Position numbers and translations under genes: made by a program. Of a stretch of 64,000 bases of DNA, positions 10,401 to 17,671 are shown piece by piece. Source of the stretch: Massilia solisilvae (GTDB lineage Bacteria; Pseudomonadota; Gammaproteobacteria; Burkholderiales; Burkholderiaceae_D); contig NZ_JANUGV010000001.1 in the NCBI RefSeq assembly GCF_024753215.1, positions 1,364,001-1,428,000 on the forward strand, in the 5' to 3' direction. The notes beneath the pieces are model-generated. The model worked only from the letters and a program-made list of their open reading frames with translations, was not told the origin of the DNA and did not search any database. The stretch's first letter is position 1. Each line of letters starts with the position of its first letter.

Positions 10401-11450
10401 ATGGCCGCCACCAGTCTCGCCGTCGCCATCCCGCTGGCCATTGCCGTCTATTCGGGGTGGCAGCAGCACAAGGCATGCATTGGCGACCACGACCCGCGGC
10501 CGGTCGTGGAGAATTTTTGCTCGGGCCTCAGGCAGTCCCTCAACGAAACGTGCTCGGCCATGCTGTCGGTGCCGCTGCCCGGGAACTATTTCCAGTTGAG
10601 GCTCGGGGAGGCGATCAAGCCGGTGAAATTCGACGATTTCACCAGGGAGACGATCCGCGAAACCTACACGGCGTGCACGAACTTCTGGGGCGGCGATCCG
10701 TCATGGAGCTACCCGCGATACCTGGCCTACCTCAACGAGCGGGCCTCGGTGCTGGATCTGTTGCTCGCCCAGGTAAAGCTGCCGGGGGCCAGGGCGCAGA
10801 CCTCGGCGGCCCTGGCTGGGCAGGGCGCCAGTCCGGCGGTGGCGCCGCCACCGCTCAACAAGACGATCGACAAGATATGCGAGGCAACCGGCGGCTGCCC
10901 CGCCGGCGGCGGCGCGGGCCAGGGGCTCAGCGAGTCTGAGGTGAAGCAGATCGTCAATACCGAGGTGGCGCAGTTGTCCGCCGAGCTGAGGGACGCGGTG
11001 GATGAGCGGATCGCGCAATCCAATATGCGGATCACCGACCAGTTGCTGGAGATGCGCGTGGCGCTGAACGAGTTCCTGGGAGGGGCCGGCAAACCGCGGG
11101 CGCCTGGCAAGCGGCTGGTCGCGGAGGTGGCATTTGCCACCGCAAGCGCGAAGATCAGTGACCAGGACTGCGACGGCCTGGCACGCATGGTGACGTCCCA
11201 GTTGCCGGCGGGATCCGAGGTGACGGTCATCGGCTCGGCCGACGCCCGCGGTACGGCCGCTGACAACAAGCGCCTGAGCGAACGGCGCGCGCAGCGGGCG
11301 GCCGCTTGCTTGTCCCGCCATCCGGCGTGGCGTGGCGCGCGCATCCAGGCGCATGGCGACGGTGTCCTCGGGACCCTGCCATCGAGCATGAGCCTGGCGC
11401 GCAAGGCGGCCATCTACATCGCACCGCCCGTCGAGCGCACGGCGGAATAG
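10401..11450 (+). CDS. membrane-anchored OmpA/MotB C-terminal domain protein
   Basis: 349 residues. N-terminal hydrophobic anchor (residues about 4-18), a Cys-containing periplasmic region (residues 20-125), a coiled-coil-prone stretch (about 170-225) and a C-terminal OmpA-like peptidoglycan-binding domain from about residue 235. The domain is recognised by the starting strand LVAEVAFATASAKIS and by GSADARGTAADNKRLSERRAQ, which contains the Asp and Arg that bind diaminopimelate in this family. It follows the lipoprotein gene by 4 nt and is presumably co-translated. Together they could tether the outer membrane or a membrane complex to the cell wall. Function beyond wall binding is unknown. 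Confidence 0.8.
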   Translation: MAATSLAVAIPLAIAVYSGWQQHKACIGDHDPRPVVENFCSGLRQSLNETCSAMLSVPLPGNYFQLRLGEAIKPVKFDDFTRETIRETYTACTNFWGGDPSWSYPRYLAYLNERASVLDLLLAQVKLPGARAQTSAALAGQGASPAVAPPPLNKTIDKICEATGGCPAGGGAGQGLSESEVKQIVNTEVAQLSAELRDAVDERIAQSNMRITDQLLEMRVALNEFLGGAGKPRAPGKRLVAEVAFATASAKISDQDCDGLARMVTSQLPAGSEVTVIGSADARGTAADNKRLSERRAQRAAACLSRHPAWRGARIQAHGDGVLGTLPSSMSLARKAAIYIAPPVERTAE

Positions 11451-11540
11451 TCATCGACAGCGATATTGATTTAGGCAAACACAGCGCTAGATCGACAACA
11501 ATACACTGGCCTGAATGCAATCCTTCGTGGGGAGGGCAAG

Positions 11541-13616
11541 ATGGCACAGGTCCAGAAGATCGCGATCCTCGGTGGGGGCGCGGGCGCACTGGCGGCGGCG
11601 TTTTACCTGAGCGGGCAAGCGGGATGGCGTGAGCGCTACGACATCACGATCTACCAGCAGGGCTGGCGCCTGGGCGGCAAGGGCGCGAGCGGGCGCAATC
11701 CCGATCTGGCGCAGCGCATCGAGGAACATGGCCTGCACATCTGGTTCGGCCACTACGCCAACGCGTTTGCGCTGATGCGCGCGGCCTATGCCGAGCTGGC
11801 GCGGCCTGCCGACGCGCCGCTGGCCAGCTGGGCCGAAGCCTTCCACCCGCAGGACTATATTGCGCTGGCGGAGCAGGCCGGGGCCGGCTGGCAGTTCTGG
11901 AACCTGGTGCTGCCGCGCCGCCCTGGCGAGCCGGGCACGGGCAGCGATCCGGTCACGCCGTGGGCGCTGGCGCTGGAAGCAATCCGCGCGCTGCGCCACT
12001 GGCACGACAGCTTGCGCACGCTGGCGCCGGGCGGGGTGGAAGACGCCGCGTTCGACACCCTGCTGTCGCTCGCGCACGGCATGCCGCGCCACCCGCGTGA
12101 CCACACCACCCATGACCGCGCCGCGCTGGGCCGGGCGCTGGAGCGCGTGCGCGGCCATATCGATGGTTTGCACGTCCTGTCGATCGACGGCGGCCAAGTG
12201 CAGCGGCTGCTGGTTGCGCTCAATATCGGCGCGACCGTGCTCAAGGGGATGCTGGCCGACGGCGTGTTCGTGCGCGGCTTCAACGCCATCAACGACGAGG
12301 ACCTGCGCGCCTGGCTCACGCGGCATGGCGGCGACGCACGCCTGTGCGTCGATTCCACGCCGATCCGCGCGCTTTACGAACTGCTGTTCGCGTACGAGGA
12401 CGGCGACCCGGCGCGTCCCAACCTGGAAGCCGGTACCGCGCTGCGCTGGATGCTGCGCATGGCCTTCGCCTACCGCGGCAGCGTGATGTACCGGATGACC
12501 GCCGGCATGGGCGACGCCGTGTTCGCTCCCCTGTATGAAGTGCTGGCGCGGCGCGGCGTACGGTTCGCGTTCTTCCACCGGGTCGAGGAACTGGTGCCCG
12601 ACGACGACGGGGTGGGCGAGATCGTCCTGACCGAGCAGGCCAAGCTGCGCGCCGGCCGCTACGATCCGCTGGTGGATGTGAAAGGGCTGCCGTGCTGGCC
12701 GGATGCGCCGCTGTGGGGCCAGCTCGACGCGGGCCAGGCCGCGCTGATGCAGGAATACGGCGTGGACCTCGAATCGTATTTCAGCGACTGGCCGCGCATC
12801 TACCGCCAGGCGTATGGCGGGCCCTTGCTGCAACGCGTGCTGCGGCGCGGGCGCGACTTCGACCATGTGGTGTGCGGCATCCCGGTCGGCTCGCTGCCGC
12901 TGGTCGCGCCGCGCCTGCTGGCCAAGAGCCCGGCGCTGCGCGCCGCCGCCAACCGCTTGCGCACCATCGCCACCCAGGCCTGCCAGGTATGGCTCGACCG
13001 CAGCCTTGCGGACCTTGGCTGGACCACACAGCCCAACGGCCAGCAGCCGGTGCTGACCGGCTTCAGCCAGCCCTACGACACCTGGGCGCCGATGGACCAG
13101 GTGCTCGCGCGCGAGGACTGGCCGGGCGGCGCCGCGCCTGCGAGCGTATCCTACTTCTGCGGCGTGTTCCCGGCAGGCGAGCTGCCGCACCAGTCCGACA
13201 GCGACTACCCGGCGCGCAGCAACGAACAGGCCCGGCAAAACGCGATCGCACTGCTGGCCGGGCGCATCCAGGGGCTGTGGCCCGCCGGTTTTCAGTGGCA
13301 GTGGCTGCACGACCCGCTGCAGGCGCAGGGCCAGGCGCGCTTTGACCGCCAGTTCTGGCGCGCCAACGTCGATCCGTCCGAGCGCTATGTGCTGTCGGTG
13401 GCGGGCAGCAGCGGCTACCGGCCGGTGGCAGGCGGCTCGGGCTTGACCAACCTGTACCTGGCCGGAGACTGGTTGCGCACCGGGCTCGACTCGGGCTGCG
13501 TGGAGGCGGCGGTGATGGGCGGGATGCAGGCCTCGCGCGCATTGTCCGGCTTTCCGGCGGTGATCGAGGCCGAGAGCGATTTCCCCGAAGGAGGCGGTAC
13601 ATGGGCGACAACCTGA
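11541..13616 (+). CDS. FAD-dependent oxidoreductase (phytoene desaturase/amine-oxidase-like)
   Basis: 691 residues, long for the family. A dinucleotide-binding motif opens the protein (KIAILGGGAGALAAAFYL), followed by GWRLGGKGASGRN, the typical second flavin motif, and EEHGLHIWFGHYANAF. The C-terminal flavin-binding segment is GLTNLYLAGDWLRTGLDSGCVEAAVMGG. This places it in the flavin-containing desaturase/amine-oxidase group; the substrate cannot be read from the sequence. GGGGAGGG precedes the ATG. The last 16 nt overlap the start of glpD, so the two are coupled. Confidence 0.85.
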   Translation: MAQVQKIAILGGGAGALAAAFYLSGQAGWRERYDITIYQQGWRLGGKGASGRNPDLAQRIEEHGLHIWFGHYANAFALMRAAYAELARPADAPLASWAEAFHPQDYIALAEQAGAGWQFWNLVLPRRPGEPGTGSDPVTPWALALEAIRALRHWHDSLRTLAPGGVEDAAFDTLLSLAHGMPRHPRDHTTHDRAALGRALERVRGHIDGLHVLSIDGGQVQRLLVALNIGATVLKGMLADGVFVRGFNAINDEDLRAWLTRHGGDARLCVDSTPIRALYELLFAYEDGDPARPNLEAGTALRWMLRMAFAYRGSVMYRMTAGMGDAVFAPLYEVLARRGVRFAFFHRVEELVPDDDGVGEIVLTEQAKLRAGRYDPLVDVKGLPCWPDAPLWGQLDAGQAALMQEYGVDLESYFSDWPRIYRQAYGGPLLQRVLRRGRDFDHVVCGIPVGSLPLVAPRLLAKSPALRAAANRLRTIATQACQVWLDRSLADLGWTTQPNGQQPVLTGFSQPYDTWAPMDQVLAREDWPGGAAPASVSYFCGVFPAGELPHQSDSDYPARSNEQARQNAIALLAGRIQGLWPAGFQWQWLHDPLQAQGQARFDRQFWRANVDPSERYVLSVAGSSGYRPVAGGSGLTNLYLAGDWLRTGLDSGCVEAAVMGGMQASRALSGFPAVIEAESDFPEGGGTWATT

Positions 13617-15154
13617 ATCGCATCGAATGCGACATGCTGGTGGTAGGAGGCGGCATCAACGGCGCGGCGATCGCGCGCGACGCTGCCGGGCGCGGCCTGC
13701 GCGTGGTGTTGTGCGAAAAGGACGACCTCGGGCAGCACACCTCGTCCGCGTCCAGCAAACTGATACACGGCGGGCTGCGCTACCTGGAACACTACGCATT
13801 TGGCCTGGTGCGCAAGGCGCTGGCCGAGCGCGAGGTGCTGCTCAAGAGCGCTCCGCACATCATGCGGCCGCTGCGTTTCGTGATGCCGCACGATAGCGGC
13901 CAGCGGCCGGCGTGGATGATCCGCGCCGGACTGATGTTGTACGACCGTCTGGCGCCGCGCGAATTCCTGCCTGGCTCGGAAAGCGTGGACCTGATCGGAC
14001 ATGCGGCCGGCAAGCCGCTCAAGCGCCGGTTCGCGCGCGGCTTCGTGTATTCGGACGGCTGGGTGGACGACGCGCGGCTGGTGGTGCTCAATGCGCTCGA
14101 CGCCAGCGAGCGCGGCGCCACCATTCTCACGCACACGCTGTGCAGCGCGGTGGAGCGCCACCCCGGCCACTGGTCGGCCACGCTCAGGCACGCGCTGGGC
14201 CAGACCCGCGTGAACGCGCGCTGCCTGGTCAATGCGGCCGGGCCGTGGGCAGCGCGCTTCCTGCACGGCGCAGCCGGCGCGCAGGGCGGCGCGCTGCGGC
14301 TCATCAAGGGCAGCCACATCGTCGTGCCGCGCCTGTTCGAGCACCCGTATGCCTACATCTTCCAGCACCCGGACGGCCGCATCGTGTTCGCGATTCCCTA
14401 CGAGGGCGCGTTCACGCTCATCGGCACCACCGACGTGGACTACCGCGGCGACCTGGACAAGGTCGCGATCAGCGCCGACGAGACGAACTACCTGTGCCAG
14501 CTGGCCAACCGCTATTTCGTGCGCCAGATCGGCCCGGGCGACGTGGTGTGGAGCTATTCGGGCGTGCGCGCGCTGGTCGAGGATGCGGCGTCGAGCGCGG
14601 CGGCGGCCACGCGCGACTACCGGTTGGAACACGACACGCACGGCGCGCCGCTGCTGTCGGTCCTGGGCGGCAAGCTCACCACCAGCCGCAAGCTGGCGGA
14701 GCAGGCGGTGGACTGGATCGCACCGGCGCTCGGGCGGCGCGCGGCGGCGTGGACGGCGCAGGCCTGCCTGCCGGGTGGAGACCTGATGGGAGCGCAGCCG
14801 GCCAGCCGCGCGGTGCTCGAATTCGACCTGTGGGTCAAGCGCCAGCAGGCGCGCTATCCGTGGCTGCCGCCCGCGCTGCTGTCACGCTACGCCCGCGCTT
14901 ACGGCACGCTGATCGAGGTGTTGCTTGCCGGGCGCAAGTCGGTGGCCGAGCTGGGCGAGGAGATCGCGCCGGGGCTCTACGCGGCCGAGGCCGAGTACCT
15001 GTGCCGGCACGAGTGGGCCGCGAGCGCCGAGGACATCCTGTGGCGGCGCTCCAAGCTGGGCCTGCACCTGCCGCCGGGCGCGGCACGCCAGCTGGACGCA
15101 TGGCTGGACGCGCGCCACCGGGCGCAGGCTGGCGAGGGCGCGGACGCGCCTTAG
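13601..15154 (+). CDS. glpD: aerobic glycerol-3-phosphate dehydrogenase
   Basis: 517 residues, normal length. Flavoprotein that oxidises sn-glycerol-3-phosphate to dihydroxyacetone phosphate and passes electrons to the quinone pool at the inner membrane face. FAD motif DMLVVGGGINGAAIARDAAGRG, then TSSASSKLIHGGLRYLEH, substrate-region IPYEGAFTLIGTTD, and the C-terminal GGKLTTSRKLAEQ. AAGGAGG lies 6 nt before the ATG. It starts inside the end of the FAD-oxidoreductase gene. No glpF, glpK or glpR is nearby, so this copy is not in a classical glycerol operon. Dihydroxyacetone phosphate would be the product if it is orthologous; a related 2-hydroxyacid cannot be ruled out. Confidence 0.92.
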   Translation: MGDNLNRIECDMLVVGGGINGAAIARDAAGRGLRVVLCEKDDLGQHTSSASSKLIHGGLRYLEHYAFGLVRKALAEREVLLKSAPHIMRPLRFVMPHDSGQRPAWMIRAGLMLYDRLAPREFLPGSESVDLIGHAAGKPLKRRFARGFVYSDGWVDDARLVVLNALDASERGATILTHTLCSAVERHPGHWSATLRHALGQTRVNARCLVNAAGPWAARFLHGAAGAQGGALRLIKGSHIVVPRLFEHPYAYIFQHPDGRIVFAIPYEGAFTLIGTTDVDYRGDLDKVAISADETNYLCQLANRYFVRQIGPGDVVWSYSGVRALVEDAASSAAAATRDYRLEHDTHGAPLLSVLGGKLTTSRKLAEQAVDWIAPALGRRAAAWTAQACLPGGDLMGAQPASRAVLEFDLWVKRQQARYPWLPPALLSRYARAYGTLIEVLLAGRKSVAELGEEIAPGLYAAEAEYLCRHEWAASAEDILWRRSKLGLHLPPGAARQLDAWLDARHRAQAGEGADAP

Positions 15155-15176
15155 CGCGCCTGACAAGACCGTCAAG

Positions 15177-15205
15177 TTGCCCTGGAAGCAACAGAAGCGT
15201 ACACT
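15177..15205 (+). promoter_or_regulatory. possible sigma-70 promoter for the GNAT gene
   Basis: TTGCCC (15177-15182) and TACACT (15200-15205) with a 17-nt spacer, 75 nt ahead of the acetyltransferase ATG. Both boxes match consensus only partly. Confidence 0.4.
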
Positions 15206-15279
15206 CGGCCATTCCGACCGTTCGCTATCGGCCACGACAATGGACGGCTTATCTGGCACCAGTACATGGAAGCTAGCTC

Positions 15280-15810
15280 ATGAATAGCGAGTTCATCACT
15301 TCTGTTCCATACCTTCACACGGAACGACTCATGCTTCGCGAATATCGACGGGAGGACTTTGACGCATTCGCAGCGCATTTGGCCGACCCTGTAAGCGCGG
15401 CCCACCTGGTCCCGGCTGACCGCCACGCTGCATGGCGAATCTTCTGCTCACAAGCGGGACTGTGGCTGATACATGGCGCCGGATGGTGGGCCGTCGAGGA
15501 AAGGGAGACTGGTCAACTCGTCGGGAATGTTGGCGCGTTCTTTCGCGAGGAATCCACGGTGATGGAGCTTGGTTGGAATACCTATCGTGCCTTTTGGGGC
15601 CAGGGATTCGCAAACGAAGCGGCGGCGGCAGCCTTGAACCATGCGCTCGAGATCCGACGCGAACCAAAAGTTCGGGCTGTCATCGCTTCAGCCAACGAAT
15701 CATCGCTGCGCGTTGCCAAGCGTCTTGGCATGACTTATGAAGCGGAAACCGAGATTTACGGCAAAGTGGTCGGCATTTATACGCGTGAGCGGGGATGCTC
15801 AGCTGTTTAG
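15280..15810 (+). CDS. GNAT family N-acetyltransferase (RimJ/RimL type)
   Basis: 176 residues. Begins with the RimJ/RimL-like opening TERLMLREYRREDFDAF, has ELGWNTYRAFWGQGFANEAAAA as the acetyl-CoA-binding motif A (Q-x-x-G-x-G/A) and ends with ANESSLRVAKRLGM. It should transfer an acetyl group to an amine; the acceptor is unknown. It stands alone. Its third codon positions are clearly less G+C-rich than those of glpD upstream, as is the 220-nt gap that follows, which suggests a later arrival. Confidence 0.88.
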   Translation: MNSEFITSVPYLHTERLMLREYRREDFDAFAAHLADPVSAAHLVPADRHAAWRIFCSQAGLWLIHGAGWWAVEERETGQLVGNVGAFFREESTVMELGWNTYRAFWGQGFANEAAAAALNHALEIRREPKVRAVIASANESSLRVAKRLGMTYEAETEIYGKVVGIYTRERGCSAV

Positions 15811-16034
15811 GCCGACAGGACTGTACGGGAAGCTCGTTGTCGTACGTGCTGGAGCATGTTGGCAAAGGCCAAATCAAATTAGCGGATCGCGATGAGCAGT
15901 GTAGCCGCCGGCTGTAGAAAGCTTGGTTTTCTACTTCGTCTGGCATCATAGAGCGGCACCACCCCGACAACGGGAAGCCCAGAAAGGTATGATGCGGGTC
16001 GGCCACGTACGGTTGCCGAAGTTCGAAAGTATCA
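15811..16034. other. 224-nt A+T-richer intergenic gap
   Basis: Between the acetyltransferase and the L,D-transpeptidase. It has short inverted A/T-rich words (AGAAAGC/GTTTTCT around 15916-15934) but no convincing terminator, RNA or gene. Confidence 0.4.
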
Positions 16035-17642
16035 ATGAAGCTCAGCCAGAAAGTCGGCGCCGCGCTTGCACTCTTTGCAGCTGCGGCACTTGTTCCTTGT
16101 CCCATCCTTGCGCAGCCGGTCCCCGCCGCCATTCAAACCCTGGCCGTCCAGGCGTCACGGTCGCACACGACGCTTCTGGCTCCGTACGACGATCGCACCT
16201 GGCTCGATCGCTTCTACGCCCCGCGCAAGTATGCGCCCGCCTGGGATGCGTCGACTGCTTCGGCTGCATTGTGGGTACTACGCCAAGCCACGCTGCAGGG
16301 CCTGGATCCGCTCGACTACGGCACCGAGTCGCTGCAGCGGCAACTGCGCTCCGGCCAAGCCGGCGCTGCCGATTTCGACGTCGCGCTCACCGCCGCGATG
16401 CTGCACTACCTGGCTGACCTGCGCGTTGGGCGAGTCCGCTCCGAGTACCACACCCGTCTGCCTGATGCGCGTCTGAAGCAGTACGATCCGGTCGAGCGCC
16501 TGCGTGTAGGGCTCGCCGCCGGCAAGCTGCGGGCCGCGGTGCAGGCGGCCGAGCCGCAATCGTGGCAGTACCAGCGGGTCAAGTCGGCGCTGGCATCGTA
16601 CCGCGAGCTGTCCAGGCAGCCGTATCCGCCGCTACCGAAGCCGCGTGCCAAAGTCGCGCCCGGTGGCAGCTACCCCGCCGCCAAGGCGTTGTTCGAGCGC
16701 CTGGTGCTGCTGGGAGACCTGCCCGCGGAAGCGCCGCCGCCACGCGCTGGCATCTACGGGGTTCGGATGAAGGAGGGCGTCCAACGCTTCCAGGCCCGTC
16801 ACGGACTGGTTGATGACGGTGTGCTGGGCCGCGCCACCATCGACGCGCTCAATGTGCCGCCGGCGCAGCGCGCGCGCCAGCTCGAACTGACGCTCGAGCG
16901 CCTGCGCTGGCTGCCCGATTTCGGTCCGGGCCCCCTGATCGTGGTTGACCTGCCGGCTTACCGGCTGTTGGCGCTACACGACGGCAGCGCCGAGGGGCCG
17001 CTCGAGATGCGCGTGGTGGTTGGCTCGATCAAGTCCGAAACCCCGCTGTTCATTGGCCAGATGCGCTACCTCGAGTTCAATCCGTACTGGAACGTCCCGA
17101 GCAGCATTCTTGAAAAGGACATCCTGCCCAAGCTCGAGCGCAATCATGCTTACCTCAGGCAGAACGAGATGGAGACGGTACCGCCAGGCGCGAGCACGGC
17201 TGACCTGAAGGCAGGCCGGGCCCGCTTGCGCCAGCGCCCGGGCCCCAAAAACTCGCTGGGTGCGATCAAGTTCGCAATGCCCAACCCGATGGATATTTAC
17301 CTGCACTCGACCCCAGCCCGCGAACTGTTCAAGCGTAGCCGGCGCGACCTGTCGCACGGCTGCATCCGGGTCGAGAATCCGGCCGCATTGGCCCAGTACG
17401 TACTTGGCCAGCAGGGCCAGTGGAACGCTGACACCATCCGGGGCGCGCTGCAGCCGGGACCGACCCGGCACGTCGATCTGGCCCGCCCAGTTCCCGTTGT
17501 GCTTTTCTATGCCACCGCCACCGTCGACAGCAAAGGCCGTCCGCGCTTTGCGGCCGATATCTACGGCCGCGACGCGAAGCTCGAGGAGCAGCTGACGGCC
17601 AGGTCCGGAGGCTTGCCAATTATTTCCGGGCCCCGACTGTAG
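16035..17642 (+). CDS. periplasmic L,D-transpeptidase (YcbB/LdtD type)
   Basis: 535 residues. Sec signal peptide ending AQP near residue 28, an N-terminal scaffold region, a peptidoglycan-binding helix bundle around residues 230-275 (VRMKEGVQRFQARHGLVDDGVLG) and a YkuD catalytic domain with the motif SHGCIRV, catalytic Cys443. YcbB-type enzymes make 3-3 meso-diaminopimelate cross-links in peptidoglycan using tetrapeptide donors, and work in the periplasm. FNPYWNVPSSI, typical of the YcbB branch, confirms the subfamily. Transcribed alone. Confidence 0.93.
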   Translation: MKLSQKVGAALALFAAAALVPCPILAQPVPAAIQTLAVQASRSHTTLLAPYDDRTWLDRFYAPRKYAPAWDASTASAALWVLRQATLQGLDPLDYGTESLQRQLRSGQAGAADFDVALTAAMLHYLADLRVGRVRSEYHTRLPDARLKQYDPVERLRVGLAAGKLRAAVQAAEPQSWQYQRVKSALASYRELSRQPYPPLPKPRAKVAPGGSYPAAKALFERLVLLGDLPAEAPPPRAGIYGVRMKEGVQRFQARHGLVDDGVLGRATIDALNVPPAQRARQLELTLERLRWLPDFGPGPLIVVDLPAYRLLALHDGSAEGPLEMRVVVGSIKSETPLFIGQMRYLEFNPYWNVPSSILEKDILPKLERNHAYLRQNEMETVPPGASTADLKAGRARLRQRPGPKNSLGAIKFAMPNPMDIYLHSTPARELFKRSRRDLSHGCIRVENPAALAQYVLGQQGQWNADTIRGALQPGPTRHVDLARPVPVVLFYATATVDSKGRPRFAADIYGRDAKLEEQLTARSGGLPIISGPRL

Positions 17643-17671
17643 AGCCTTGATTCGCGGCAGGGGCGGCAGTT

